Origin: Candidatus Delongbacteria bacterium
GTDB taxonomy: Bacteria; UBA4055
DNA: 61,780 nucleotides
Direction: 5' to 3'
Assembly (NCBI GenBank): GCA_016937995.1
Contig: JAFGVM010000066.1
Coordinates: 1 to 61,780, forward strand
Shown here: positions 1-9,249 of the stretch, one piece after another
How the letters are laid out: the number at the start of each line of letters is the position of its first letter
Numbering within the stretch: the stretch's first letter is position 1
The notes under the pieces: generated by a model
Told to the model about the DNA's origin: nothing
What the model saw: only the letters and a program-made list of their open reading frames with translations
The model's database searches: none
Translations under genes and position numbers: made by a program

Positions 1-74
1 GGTACTCGTACCGTATTTCCAACCAGTTAGTGCGTAAAAATTCCGGATATATGGTACGAGTACCGTATTTTTTT
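1..74. repeat. Pair of GGTAC palindromes, the second terminator-like
   Basis: GGTACTCGTACC (1-12) and its exact reverse complement GGTACGAGTACC (53-64) are both self-complementary. The second copy is followed by GTATTTTTTT, so it could terminate a plus-strand gene lying left of the window. The rest of 75-212 is AT-rich and I see no gene in it. Confidence 0.4.
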
Positions 75-212
75 AATGTATATCAAGTTAGTAATAAAAA
101 TAAACAGTGAAGGATCTGCAAGTATTTAATTTTTCATTATCAAAGATATTGAATATATTTACTTATTTATTTCATTGAATAAAGACTACATCTTGCTTAT
201 TTTTCACCTTGT

Positions 213-800
213 ATGAAAATAAGACTATTTCTTCTAATATTGCTACTATGCAGATTGATCTATGGAAATTCAACGGACAGTACTGCATATTATGTGGATT
301 CAGCTGTTCTTGAAACAGAGAAGGGCAATATTACGATAACGTTCTTTGATAAAGATGCTCCAGATCATGTCCAGAACTTCAAGAACCTGGTCAACGAAGG
401 ATTTTACAATGGAAAATTATTTCACAGGATAGTAAAAGATTTTGTGATCCAGACAGGGAGAGCAGATAAAAATGATACGGAATTATTAAACCCTGAGATT
501 AATAAAATTCATTTCAGAGGTGCGGTCGGAGCAGCAAGAAAAGATGATAAAGTTAATCCTGAAATGAAGTCAGATCCTACTGAATTTTATATTAGTTTAA
601 GACCTAAGCCTGAACTGGACGGGAAATACACAATATTTGGAAGGGTGGCTGAAGGAATGGTAGTAGTTGAAGAAATTTCAAAAATGAAAACAAATGATGA
701 AGATTTCCCGGTGGAACCGGTAAAAATTGCAAAAGCATATTTGAAGAAGTATTTTGATAAGGAGAAGTACGAATATTTTAAAAATATAATTGATAATTGA
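213..800 (+). CDS. Exported cyclophilin-type peptidyl-prolyl isomerase
   Basis: Protein of 195 residues. Residues 1-18 form a hydrophobic signal peptide, so it probably acts in the periplasm as a proline isomerase/foldase. The cyclophilin fold is visible: GNITITFFDKDAP near 39, FHR with the catalytic Arg72, VIQTG at 78-82, and a distal EFYISL plus DGKYTIFGRV block. The length suits a bacterial PpiA/PpiB enzyme plus leader. The usual glycine-rich GTGS stretch before the A-M-A core is degenerate (HFRGAVGAARK), which may lower activity. It heads a plus-strand run of envelope and housekeeping genes and ends in TGA, showing that UGA still works as a stop in this genome. Confidence 0.85.
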   Translation: MKIRLFLLILLLCRLIYGNSTDSTAYYVDSAVLETEKGNITITFFDKDAPDHVQNFKNLVNEGFYNGKLFHRIVKDFVIQTGRADKNDTELLNPEINKIHFRGAVGAARKDDKVNPEMKSDPTEFYISLRPKPELDGKYTIFGRVAEGMVVVEEISKMKTNDEDFPVEPVKIAKAYLKKYFDKEKYEYFKNIIDN

Positions 801-816
801 AAATGGAAAATTGACA

Positions 817-1653
817 ATGAAACTAATAACAAAAATACTAAAATTCCTGAGATTCTATTTTAAACCGTTAGTAATATTTTCTGTCACTATGCTGATACTG
901 GGTTCATTATCGTTATTTATCTTCGATTCTGTAATAATGCCTTCGTATACTAATTTAGGAGATGAATATCCTGTACCGGATATTACAGAGAGGAATATAG
1001 ATGAAGCTAAAAGAATATTGGAAATGGATGGTTTTATACTGTCTGACGAGATCACAGAAAAGGTAGATTTTAATGTGCCTCCCGGTATAATAATAGAGCA
1101 CCATCCCAAGGCCGGATCTATTTGTAAAAAAGGCCGGAAAATATATGTTACAGTTTCAAAAGGCGGATTACCGGCAATCGTTCCAAATCTGATAGGTATG
1201 TCACCGCAGGATGCAAAGTATAATATACTTGATTCTAAATTGTATCTAGACAGTATCCTGTATGAATTCAGTGTTGATTTCCCGGAAGGTGTAGTGATGG
1301 GACAATCATTAGTAGTGAATGATTCAGCGGTTATAGGAGACAGTTTATTCATAGTAGTAAGTCTTGGTAAACATCCAACAGAATTTGTGATCCCGGGAGT
1401 AAAAGGGAAAAACATAGAGGAAGCAGCTGAGCAGATAAATAAAAGCGGGTTCAAGATCGGAGAAGTAGTGTATTACAAAGATGAAGATCTTTTACCGGGC
1501 ACTGTTATTGATCAGAAACCTTCAAAGGGTGAGATAGTATATCAGGGTACAGAGATAAGGTTGCTTGTATCAACTCTTGAAGATCCACCAGAAAAGATAG
1601 AATTTGATGAAGACAGCTTAAAAGTAGATAAGGTTGAACCTGAAGAGGAATAG
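817..1653 (+). CDS. Membrane-anchored PASTA-domain protein
   Basis: Protein of 278 residues from ATG 817; a TTG at 790 in the same frame overlaps the previous gene and is less likely. A transmembrane helix at about residues 15-40 is followed by three PASTA repeats (starting near PVPDI, PAIVPNLIGM and FVIPGVKG) and an acidic tail (EDPPEKIEFDEDSL to EPEEE). PASTA domains bind peptidoglycan or muropeptides and usually sit on Ser/Thr kinases or penicillin-binding proteins. Here neither catalytic domain is present, so this is a stand-alone periplasmic PASTA module. The exact role is unknown; a cell-wall link is inferred from the family. Confidence 0.85.
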   Translation: MKLITKILKFLRFYFKPLVIFSVTMLILGSLSLFIFDSVIMPSYTNLGDEYPVPDITERNIDEAKRILEMDGFILSDEITEKVDFNVPPGIIIEHHPKAGSICKKGRKIYVTVSKGGLPAIVPNLIGMSPQDAKYNILDSKLYLDSILYEFSVDFPEGVVMGQSLVVNDSAVIGDSLFIVVSLGKHPTEFVIPGVKGKNIEEAAEQINKSGFKIGEVVYYKDEDLLPGTVIDQKPSKGEIVYQGTEIRLLVSTLEDPPEKIEFDEDSLKVDKVEPEEE

Positions 1654-1721
1654 CTTTCATTACATATGCATTTAGGTTATATTTAAATCATAATTAAAGT
1701 TAATCGAGAACCGGACTGATC

Positions 1722-2549
1722 ATGAATAAAAATTTTGTAGTAAGATCGTTAGTAGCACTAATAGCTGCACCTGTGATTCTATATCTTCCTTTTTTAGGGG
1801 ATCAATATTTTACTCTATTTATTTTTCTGATATCATTTCTTGGAACTAAAGAGCTTGTATCATTTTACGAAAAAAAGGAAGTATTTCTCAGCAAAACCGT
1901 AACATTTCTGGTTCCTTTAGTCCCAATATCTGTACTATTCTATGATCTTACTACCGGAATAGAAGTAGCATTTATTCTGGCTCTGATATTATTTTTAACA
2001 GAATTATTCAGAGGGAAAGAGAATCCGACCCAAATTGTGTCCGGTTATGCATTAGCATTCATTTATCTCGGTATTTTTCCTGCTGCCTTACTGGAAACTC
2101 TCAAGATCACTGAACCGATAATATTTATTTACATATACTCAGTTATCATGGCAACTGACATTTTTGCTTACCTGGGAGGAATGACATGTAGCAAAATGTT
2201 CAAGACCCATTCACTTGCAAAAAAGATAAGTCCCAAAAAGACAATTGAAGGTTCAATTTCCGGAATAATATTTGCGATTTTAACAGGAGTATTGATCTTC
2301 AAATACACTGCAATGTATGAAATGCGGGAATTGAGCATGATCAACGTATTGATACTTTCACTTATCATTTCGGTATTTGGGCAATTCGGAGATCTGTTCG
2401 AATCTATGTTGAAAAGAGATTCCGGAGTAAAGGACTCATCAAATATAATACCGGGACACGGTGGTATTCTGGATAGATTTGACAGTATTATTTTCATATC
2501 TCCAGTGGTTTTCATTTTTTTTAAATACATAATTTTTCTAAACAATTGA
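1722..2549 (+). CDS. cdsA: Phosphatidate cytidylyltransferase (CDP-diglyceride synthase)
   Basis: Integral membrane enzyme making CDP-diacylglycerol from phosphatidate and CTP, the entry to phospholipid synthesis. It has 275 residues and many hydrophobic helices. The family signature is complete near the C-terminus (about residues 230-255): KRDSGVKD, then PGHGGILDRFDS, including the metal-binding Asp and the KD pair. The SPKKTIEG motif near 168 is also typical. It lies 69 bases after the PASTA gene and 19 bases before rsfS, consistent with one housekeeping operon. It terminates with TGA. Confidence 0.95.
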   Translation: MNKNFVVRSLVALIAAPVILYLPFLGDQYFTLFIFLISFLGTKELVSFYEKKEVFLSKTVTFLVPLVPISVLFYDLTTGIEVAFILALILFLTELFRGKENPTQIVSGYALAFIYLGIFPAALLETLKITEPIIFIYIYSVIMATDIFAYLGGMTCSKMFKTHSLAKKISPKKTIEGSISGIIFAILTGVLIFKYTAMYEMRELSMINVLILSLIISVFGQFGDLFESMLKRDSGVKDSSNIIPGHGGILDRFDSIIFISPVVFIFFKYIIFLNN

Positions 2550-2568
2550 ATATAAAACGGGGCAAATA

Positions 2569-2910
2569 ATGGAAGGATACGAGCTGGCAAAAAAAATAAC
2601 CGAACTTGCTTTAGATAAAAAAGGTGAGAATATTAAGATCATTGATGCAACTGAGCACAAGTTACATTTTCAATATTTTGTATTGATAACCGGTGTTGTG
2701 GATCAACATCTTAAAGCACTTTCAGAGCATATCAGAAAAGAACTGTCAAAAATTGGTGTTAAACCTATCGGCTATGAAGGTCAATCTAACAGTAAATGGG
2801 TCGTACTGGATTACTCTGATATAATGGTCCATATATTTGACCCATCTTTCAGGGAGATATACAAACTGGAAGAACTTTGGCCGGATGTAAAGATCGAATC
2901 AGTGGAATAG
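2569..2910 (+). CDS. rsfS: Ribosomal silencing factor RsfS
   Basis: Small protein (113 residues) of the RsfS/Iojap family, which binds ribosomal protein uL14 and blocks subunit joining when nutrients are scarce. Visible family features are the FVLITGVVDQHLKALSEHI segment near residues 37-55, the GYEGQSNSKWVVLDYSDIMVHIF block near 68-90, and the conserved REIYKLEELW end. Length is normal. It is tightly packed between cdsA and coaX, with only 3 bases to the next start. Confidence 0.95.
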   Translation: MEGYELAKKITELALDKKGENIKIIDATEHKLHFQYFVLITGVVDQHLKALSEHIRKELSKIGVKPIGYEGQSNSKWVVLDYSDIMVHIFDPSFREIYKLEELWPDVKIESVE

Positions 2911-2913
2911 AAA

Positions 2914-3666
2914 GTGGAACTGATACTGGACATAGGTAATTCTACAATTACATCTGCATTTTTTAGAGATGATAAAATAATCGATATCTCCAGCATTAAA
3001 CATTTCAGAAGAACGGATGAAGTATCTCAGGAATTTATCCGTAGTATCGATCTCATTTTAGGATATTCCATTGATAAAATTGCGATAGCATCTGTAGCTC
3101 CTGAAATGACTGAACTTTATGGGAGATGTATAACTTCAAATACTGCAGTGAAACCCTATATAATTACTCACGACTCTTTTCCTGATATCAGGAGCAGATA
3201 TCAGGATATCAAAGAGTTGGGAATAGACAGGTTGTGCAATGTTGCTTATGCAGTGGAAAAATATAGAGATTCTGTAATCGTAATAGATATCGGAACTGCT
3301 TTAACGTTTGAAATAATCGGTCCGGAGGGATATTTTGAAGGCGGAATGATCCTTCCGGGTATAGATCTAAGCAGCAAAGCATTAAGTTCGAATACATCAC
3401 TATTACCTGAGATAGAAAAAAAAGGAATTGATTACATCATCGGTAAAAATACGATCGAGTGTATCAGCTCCGGAATAATCAACGGTCTGGCTTCCACCTG
3501 TGATAATTTGATCTATAAGATAGAGAAAGATCTGAAAACAAAAATGAAAGTGATCCTGACAGGTGGAGATTCGAAACTGATCAGTGACAAACTTGAGAAA
3601 GATCATGAAACTGTTGAAAACACAGTAATATTAGGCGCTAAAATTATTTATTCCAATCAACATTAA
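2914..3666 (+). CDS. coaX: Type III pantothenate kinase
   Basis: Cytosolic enzyme phosphorylating pantothenate, the first step of CoA synthesis. Protein of 250 residues starting at GTG. ASKHA-fold motifs are visible: DIGNST at 5-10 (phosphate loop), the pantothenate-site GIDRL near 101, the catalytic DIGTALTFE near 123-131, and GGMILPGIDLSSKAL. CoaX enzymes use a monovalent cation and resist feedback by CoA. It belongs to the same plus-strand run as rsfS and the LptA-like gene. Confidence 0.95.
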   Translation: MELILDIGNSTITSAFFRDDKIIDISSIKHFRRTDEVSQEFIRSIDLILGYSIDKIAIASVAPEMTELYGRCITSNTAVKPYIITHDSFPDIRSRYQDIKELGIDRLCNVAYAVEKYRDSVIVIDIGTALTFEIIGPEGYFEGGMILPGIDLSSKALSSNTSLLPEIEKKGIDYIIGKNTIECISSGIINGLASTCDNLIYKIEKDLKTKMKVILTGGDSKLISDKLEKDHETVENTVILGAKIIYSNQH

Positions 3667-3671
3667 AAAAA

Positions 3672-5033
3672 ATGAAAAGATCATTCTACATATTCATCAT
3701 TCTGCTATTAGCTTCTCAACTGTTCGGACAATCACTTCTCAATATAAAGAAAGCTGATTTTTTCAGACAGACCAAAGACGGAAGAAGAATTATTCACGGA
3801 CATGTGAGGATCGAGTATGATATATATAAAGTGGACTGTGACTCTGCCATAGTAGGCAAAGATCTAAAAAGTGCAAAATTATTTCGTAATGTTGTTCTTA
3901 GAGATACTTCATTAACGATACATTGTGATAAAGCTGATATTTTCAGATTTGAAGATAAAAGATCAGCATATTTGACAGGTAATGTCAAGATACATCATAA
4001 GGATGTTTCTGTATTTGGTAAAACGGCTAATATTGTTGAGTTATTTGACAGATTAATGGTAAAGGACTCAGTAAGGGTTGAATATTATCAGACACCATCC
4101 CTGTTGTTCTGCAAAGAACTGAAATACGATATGAAGAAAGAGACTATAGTTTCAACCACTATCGACAGTGTTTTTGCTATTGATTCCCTGAAATATTATG
4201 AACTGAAAACAGACAGGGCATTTTATGACCTGAACTCTTCAACTTTACAGCTGAATTCAAAATATGATCTAAAAGTTAATGAATTCGTAAACCCTATAGA
4301 GAATATTTCCGGGTTTAAACCAATAAATATTCTGAGTATTAAAGATACAGTGAAGTTTAAAAGCTGGTTGAATTTTAAAGCTGTGAAAGGTACTTTCAGA
4401 TTTGATAATAATATTTTTTCAGCAAGAGGCGGCTGTGAATTGTCAAGATATGTAGAGAGTGAACCGGATACACTGTTCTTTCAATGCGATAATATTGATC
4501 ATTCATCGATCACAGGAATAACTCAGTTCGATAAAAATGTTTCGATAGAAAAAGGAAAGATGTCCGTAACCACAGATTATGGAGAATTTCATGAGAAGAG
4601 CGATCTTGTAAAACTTCTTATAAGTCCAAAGGTCATCAATGATAAAAGTACGATCACCGGAGATACTATCTTAATTTACGCTGATAATCAAAATTTCTTC
4701 CCGAAAGAGGCATCGGTCATTAGCAACGCGAACTTTATATCAATACCAGATTCTAATAATGTCAGGGAAATTGACCGGATGAAAGGCAGAAAAATGGATA
4801 TGTGGTTCAAGGATGAAAAACTTTCGAAAATTCTTATTTCAAAGGAAGCTGAAATTGTGTATTTTATAAGAGAGGGACAGGCTGAAAGTAATGCCTCGAA
4901 TTACTTGCTTGGAGATACTCTGGTGATCCATCTTGATGAAAAGGGGATCACAAAGGCAAAGATCAAAGGTGGTTGTGAGGGGATATATTATCCGGGTAAT
5001 TTGAAAATGAAAGCTTTGGAAAAAACAAAATAG
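3672..5033 (+). CDS. OstA/LptA-like LPS transport protein
   Basis: Protein of 453 residues with a signal peptide (1-19, ending LFGQS). The body is a series of OstA/LptA beta-jellyroll repeats (for example RIIHGHVRIEYDIYKVDCDSAIVG, LTGNVKIHHKDVSVFGKTANI, ARGGCELS). It is far longer than E. coli LptA (about 185 residues), as is usual for OstA-like proteins of the FCB group. It probably forms part of the periplasmic bridge carrying lipopolysaccharide to the outer membrane. The gene for the matching ATPase (lptB) follows after 2 bases, which supports the call. Whether it is strictly LptA or the N-terminal part of an LptD system cannot be settled here. Confidence 0.75.
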   Translation: MKRSFYIFIILLLASQLFGQSLLNIKKADFFRQTKDGRRIIHGHVRIEYDIYKVDCDSAIVGKDLKSAKLFRNVVLRDTSLTIHCDKADIFRFEDKRSAYLTGNVKIHHKDVSVFGKTANIVELFDRLMVKDSVRVEYYQTPSLLFCKELKYDMKKETIVSTTIDSVFAIDSLKYYELKTDRAFYDLNSSTLQLNSKYDLKVNEFVNPIENISGFKPINILSIKDTVKFKSWLNFKAVKGTFRFDNNIFSARGGCELSRYVESEPDTLFFQCDNIDHSSITGITQFDKNVSIEKGKMSVTTDYGEFHEKSDLVKLLISPKVINDKSTITGDTILIYADNQNFFPKEASVISNANFISIPDSNNVREIDRMKGRKMDMWFKDEKLSKILISKEAEIVYFIREGQAESNASNYLLGDTLVIHLDEKGITKAKIKGGCEGIYYPGNLKMKALEKTK

Positions 5034-5035
5034 AA

Positions 5036-5788
5036 GTGAATATGAAAGAAATATTAAGAGCGGATAATTTAAAAAAGATATACAGTCGTAAAGAAGTTGT
5101 AAAATCAGTTTCCATTGAGCTGAAGAAAGGTGAGATTGTAGGATTGCTTGGTCCTAACGGAGCAGGCAAGACCACCACTTTCTATATGATGACCGGAATG
5201 ATCAAGCCCAATGCCGGAGAGGTTTATTTAAATGGTAATAAAGTCACAAAAATGCCAATGTATAAACGCGCCAGACAGGGTTTGGGATATCTGCCACAGG
5301 AAGCTTCGGTATTTCGAAAACTATCTGTTGAAGATAATATCATGGCAATTCTTGAAACTGTTGAAAAAAGTAAGAAAGTGAGAAAAGAAAGACTTGAATT
5401 ACTTCTTGAAGACCTGAAGATCGGGCACATTAGAAAAAGTTTGGGATATTCTCTCAGCGGTGGAGAAAGAAGGAGGGTTGAGATCACCAGGTCACTGGTC
5501 ACAAATCCGGACTTTATTCTTCTGGATGAACCTTTTGCAGGAGTAGATCCTGTTACGATAGAATCAATACAGGCAATTGTTGTAGGTTTAAAAAAGAGAG
5601 GTATCGGGGTTCTGATAACCGATCATAATGTTTATGAAACACTTAAGATAACTGACAGAGCTTATATTCTTTTCGACGGTAAGATAATGTTAGAAGGATC
5701 ATCAGAGTTCCTTGCAAGTGATCCTACGGCCAGAAAACTCTATCTGGGTGAGAATTTTAAACTTCACAGAAAAGAGGATATAGACTAA
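5036..5788 (+). CDS. lptB: LPS export ABC transporter ATP-binding protein LptB
   Basis: Cytoplasmic ATPase powering LPS extraction by LptFG. It has 250 residues (248 if the ATG at 5042 is used instead of the GTG at 5036). Motifs: Walker A GPNGAGKTT, Q-loop at YLPQEASVFRKLS, signature LSGGERRRVEI, Walker B FILLDEPFAGVDP and switch His in TDHN. The YLPQEASVFRKL and FAGVDP signatures are typical of LptB rather than of amino-acid ABC ATPases. It directly follows the OstA-like gene. Confidence 0.95.
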   Translation: MNMKEILRADNLKKIYSRKEVVKSVSIELKKGEIVGLLGPNGAGKTTTFYMMTGMIKPNAGEVYLNGNKVTKMPMYKRARQGLGYLPQEASVFRKLSVEDNIMAILETVEKSKKVRKERLELLLEDLKIGHIRKSLGYSLSGGERRRVEITRSLVTNPDFILLDEPFAGVDPVTIESIQAIVVGLKKRGIGVLITDHNVYETLKITDRAYILFDGKIMLEGSSEFLASDPTARKLYLGENFKLHRKEDID

Positions 5789-5896
5789 AAGGTCATGCTG
5801 AGCCGATTCGTTGCACAGACCTTATAAATTATTTGGAAAAGTTAATTCTTTGACGTTGTTCATAGTGACTTTTTAATAAAATTGGGGAGGTGTATC
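5789..5896. other. Gap between lptB and rpoN with a candidate dispersed repeat
   Basis: It contains AGGTCATGCTGAGCCGATTCG followed by GCACAGACCT, a motif resembling the GTCATGCTGAGC dispersed repeats common in bacterial intergenic DNA. The rpoN ribosome binding site (GGGGAGG, 5884-5890) closes the gap. No gene is seen. Confidence 0.3.
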
Positions 5897-7324
5897 ATGT
5901 TAAAACATACTTTAAACACCAATCTCAGGCTAGACACCAAACTGGAACCAGCGGTAATTTTACGATCGGAAATCTTAGCTCTCCCAATTTTACAGCTAGA
6001 AGCAAAAATAAAGCAGGAACTTGCTGAAAATCCATTCCTTGAATCAGATGAATTTGAAATTGAAGATCCTAACATAGATCAGATAGATGATCAGCCTGAT
6101 ATTGATGTGCAGGAGAAAACGGAGGATATTTCTATAGAGGAGTTCATTTCTGAATTTTCAAATTACGAGGACAATTTCCCCGGTCAATATAATAAAGATG
6201 ATGATGATAATGATTTTCAGCAGCCTTTTACTAAAACACTGAAGGATTCTCTGTATGACCAGCTTTATCAGGATAGTTTTCTGCAGGATGAGATCGAGAT
6301 CGCACAGAAGATAATCGACAATCTTGACGAATGTGGATTCTTCAGACTGGAACTTGCTGAAATCGCTGATACTTTCGAAAATATATCAGAGGAAAAAGTA
6401 CAAACTGTATTGAATAAAGTTCAACATCTTGAACCAGTGGGTATAGCAGCCAGGAGTATTCAGGAAAGTCTTATTATTCAGCTTAAGTCAAAAAAGTTAT
6501 ATATGCAGGATACATTAACCGTGCTACAGGATCATTTTGATGATTTTATGAATAATAAAATGGCTCTTATCATGGACAGAACAGGCATATCCCGTGATCA
6601 GATGATTGAAGTTATTGATGAGATCAAGCATTTAAATCCAAAGCCCGGACTTTCCAGATTAATGGATCCCTGGGAAAAATACTCAGATGATAATTCTGCT
6701 ATAGTTCCTGATTTTATTATTCAGCGGATAGATGGAAAGCTTCAGGTATTTTTGAACTCTCCTTCAATACAGAACCTGTATGTTAATGAAAATGACGCAA
6801 AGATAATGCTTTCCAACTCTGCAATGGATAAGAAAGGGAAAGATTTTGTCCGTAATAAATTTGAAAAAGCCAAATGGTTCATAAATGCTATCCAGCAAAG
6901 AAGAAGAACACTGAAAAAAGTTATGTACTCAATTCTTAAATTTCAGGATGAGTTCTTTGAGGACGGACCTGAAAAGTTAAAACCTTTGATATTAAAAGAT
7001 GTTGCTGAAGATATAGGTATGGATATTGCGACGATCTCCAGATCTACGAGAGGGAAGTATGCTTACACTGAATTCGGTATATTTGAGTTAAAATATTTTT
7101 TTACCGAAAAGATCCATACTGATGAGGGAGACGATATCTCAACAACTTTGATCAAGACAAGACTGAAAGAGATCATAGATTCTGAGGATAAATTGCAGCC
7201 TTACTCCGATCAGAAACTTTCTGAGATGCTGACAAAAGAGCACAAGAACATTGCTAGAAGAACTGTACAGAAATACAGAGAACAAATGCAGATTCCTTCT
7301 GCAAGGATGAGAAAAGAGATTTAA
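5897..7324 (+). CDS. rpoN: RNA polymerase sigma-54 factor
   Basis: Alternative sigma factor directing transcription from -24/-12 promoters together with AAA+ activators. The chosen start is ATG 5897, with GGGGAGG placed ideally before it; a TTG at 5882 lies upstream of that site and is rejected. Of 475 residues, region I is Q/L-rich (PILQLEAKIKQELAENPFLE), an acidic region II follows, then the core-binding and helix-turn-helix domains, and the diagnostic RpoN box ARRTVQKYRE at about 453-462. No bacterial enhancer-binding protein lies in the window. Confidence 0.97.
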   Translation: MLKHTLNTNLRLDTKLEPAVILRSEILALPILQLEAKIKQELAENPFLESDEFEIEDPNIDQIDDQPDIDVQEKTEDISIEEFISEFSNYEDNFPGQYNKDDDDNDFQQPFTKTLKDSLYDQLYQDSFLQDEIEIAQKIIDNLDECGFFRLELAEIADTFENISEEKVQTVLNKVQHLEPVGIAARSIQESLIIQLKSKKLYMQDTLTVLQDHFDDFMNNKMALIMDRTGISRDQMIEVIDEIKHLNPKPGLSRLMDPWEKYSDDNSAIVPDFIIQRIDGKLQVFLNSPSIQNLYVNENDAKIMLSNSAMDKKGKDFVRNKFEKAKWFINAIQQRRRTLKKVMYSILKFQDEFFEDGPEKLKPLILKDVAEDIGMDIATISRSTRGKYAYTEFGIFELKYFFTEKIHTDEGDDISTTLIKTRLKEIIDSEDKLQPYSDQKLSEMLTKEHKNIARRTVQKYREQMQIPSARMRKEI

Positions 7325-7402
7325 AATGTATTAAATTTCGTGTTACTGCGTCATATAATTCTTTATTTAACAGCATTTTTTATAGATTGTTAAATATAAA
7401 AT

Positions 7403-7747
7403 CTAACAGCATCCTCCATCACCATCGGAACAGCTGCAACCACAGGTACAACCTTCCTCAAGTGTACCATCTTTCAATTTACGCAGATATGTACTAAGAT
7501 TTCTTTTGCGAATTTGCTTAAGATCGATCCTGTCGATAATAATATTCATGCCATCGATGGGTTTTGTACAGCATGCATACTTGATCTCTCCATCTATCTC
7601 AACGGCACAACCCATACAACAACCTTTTCTCTCTTCTGCTTTATAACATGGAGCAGGTATGCCAATTTTATTTCTGTCTGCAACATCGACAATGTTCTTA
7701 TCTGTTGAAATGACTTCGATTTCTTTGTGATCAATTGTGATCTTCAT
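7403..7747 (-). CDS. Small NuoG-type [2Fe-2S] protein with Cys-rich tail
   Basis: Protein of 114 residues. The first 70 match the plant-type [2Fe-2S] domain found at the N-terminus of NuoG, NAD-dependent formate dehydrogenases and Fe-hydrogenases: PAPCYKAEERKGCCMGC with C34, C43/C44 and C47, then ACC at 59-60 and a DGM motif. It stands alone, with no catalytic module. The tail (97-114) is unusual, with seven cysteines among Gly/Asp/Ser, ending GGCC. This could hold an extra metal or thiol site. Likely a soluble electron carrier; its partner is not evident from the neighbours. Confidence 0.7.
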   Translation of the reverse strand: MKITIDHKEIEVISTDKNIVDVADRNKIGIPAPCYKAEERKGCCMGCAVEIDGEIKYACCTKPIDGMNIIIDRIDLKQIRKRNLSTYLRKLKDGTLEEGCTCGCSCSDGDGGCC

Positions 7748-7791
7748 TATAGAATCCTTGTTTTTGTTTTTGGGCTTAATAAATTACGCTC

Positions 7792-9138
7792 CTACACAGT
7801 TTTATGCATCCATTTTCCACGCCTGAACCAGATAGATAAGCCTACACCTTCAATTATGATCGATAATGTAATACCAAACCAGATCCAGTTAATTCCAAGA
7901 TACAGATAATAAGTTGTAACTACAGCAAAACCGACTTTTCCCAGCCAGTTGGCAATAAAGGCAATTATCGTTGGAGGAGCGGTATCACCGGCTCCGTTAA
8001 ATGCTGCTGCATAAACTGTCATTGGAACGTTGAAGATCATTCCCAGAAGGACTATGATAAGATACCCGCTTCCTGCATCTATAACAGCTTGATCAGTCGT
8101 AAAAATACCGATCGCAAGTTTTGACAGTGGAATTCCAATAGCCATAATGATGAGAGTGAAAACAGCACCGAATTGCAAACCTGTTCTGGTAGTATCATGT
8201 ACACCTTTGATATTATTCTGACCGAGAAATTGACCTACAAGAGTTGAGATCGCTACTCTCATTCCCTGCATGAATATAAATATTATTGATATCCATTGAA
8301 CTCCAAAGCTGAAAGCAGCTACACAGTAAGTTCCGTGAAATGTAATGATCTTCTGTAGGAAAATTGCCGATAATGGTCTTGAAAGGCTGTTCATTCCACT
8401 CCAGACACCGATCTTTAAGATCCTTTTTATCATATTAAAGTCAGGAATGAAAGTCTTGAACCAGCTTAGATTAAGATTTTTATCTCTATACAAAAGAATA
8501 GCCAGCCAAGAGCAAGCTATAAGTTCTGCAATAACTGTTGCCAGCGCTGCTCCTCTGACTCCCAAAGCAGGAATAGATAGAAGATCAAATCCAAAGATCA
8601 GCACAGGGTCTAAAAAAATATTTAAAATACTCATGAATGTGAAAATGAACATCGGTGTCTTTGTATTTCCAGAGGACTGAAATATTACTCCCGAAGTAGA
8701 TCCAAGCATTATCAAAGGGTAACCTAAAATAAGTATACTGAAGTATTGGTTACCCAAGTCCTCAACAGTTTTTTCAGCATTGAAGAAACCTATCAGATCT
8801 GTTGAGAAGAAATATGTTATTGCACCTATGATCAATCCTAAAGAAATTGCCAGTAGGATCGATTGTTCAGCACTTTTTGCTACTTCCTTTTCATTCTTTT
8901 CTCCGGTCTTTCTTGAAACCAGGGCTATCGTTCCACCCGTGATCAAAGTACTCACAGTTATAAGCACCCAAATGATAGTAGAGCTTAAACTTGATCCGGC
9001 AGCCTCGTTAATACCGAGTTTGGCAATAAAATACCTGTCCACAAAACTCAGGATACTGAACATTATCTCACCCATCATTACGGGTAGAGAGAGAGTTAAT
9101 ATCCTTTTAACGATTCCTATTTCTTCTTTGAGTTCCAT
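7792..9138 (-). CDS. MATE-family efflux transporter
   Basis: Polytopic inner-membrane protein (448 residues, about 12 predicted helices) of the multidrug and toxic compound extrusion family. It shows the two-fold internal repeat, with SLPVMMGEIMFSILSFVDRYFIAKLG at the N-terminus and the equivalent MNSLSRPLSAIFLQKIITFHG in the middle. Such proteins export cationic compounds by Na+ or H+ antiport. It lies between a small ferredoxin and the terminator of the giant gene, so it is probably transcribed separately. The substrate cannot be deduced. Confidence 0.88.
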   Translation of the reverse strand: MELKEEIGIVKRILTLSLPVMMGEIMFSILSFVDRYFIAKLGINEAAGSSLSSTIIWVLITVSTLITGGTIALVSRKTGEKNEKEVAKSAEQSILLAISLGLIIGAITYFFSTDLIGFFNAEKTVEDLGNQYFSILILGYPLIMLGSTSGVIFQSSGNTKTPMFIFTFMSILNIFLDPVLIFGFDLLSIPALGVRGAALATVIAELIACSWLAILLYRDKNLNLSWFKTFIPDFNMIKRILKIGVWSGMNSLSRPLSAIFLQKIITFHGTYCVAAFSFGVQWISIIFIFMQGMRVAISTLVGQFLGQNNIKGVHDTTRTGLQFGAVFTLIIMAIGIPLSKLAIGIFTTDQAVIDAGSGYLIIVLLGMIFNVPMTVYAAAFNGAGDTAPPTIIAFIANWLGKVGFAVVTTYYLYLGINWIWFGITLSIIIEGVGLSIWFRRGKWMHKTV

Positions 9139-9200
9139 TCAGATCCTGCTCTAAGTCATTAAGTTTTGCAAATATATGAAATATTATCAAATGTTGCATT

Positions 9201-9228
9201 AAAAAAGTCCGTTAGAACGGACTTTTTT
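9201..9228 (-). terminator. Rho-independent terminator after the giant gene
   Basis: Stem GTCCG/CGGAC flanked by A6 and T6 gives a hairpin extendable to 13 bp (9201-9213 with 9216-9228). It works in both directions but sits just beyond the stop of the minus-strand beta-helix gene. Confidence 0.85.
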
Positions 9229-9249
9229 CACAGAGACACCTGATCTTGC

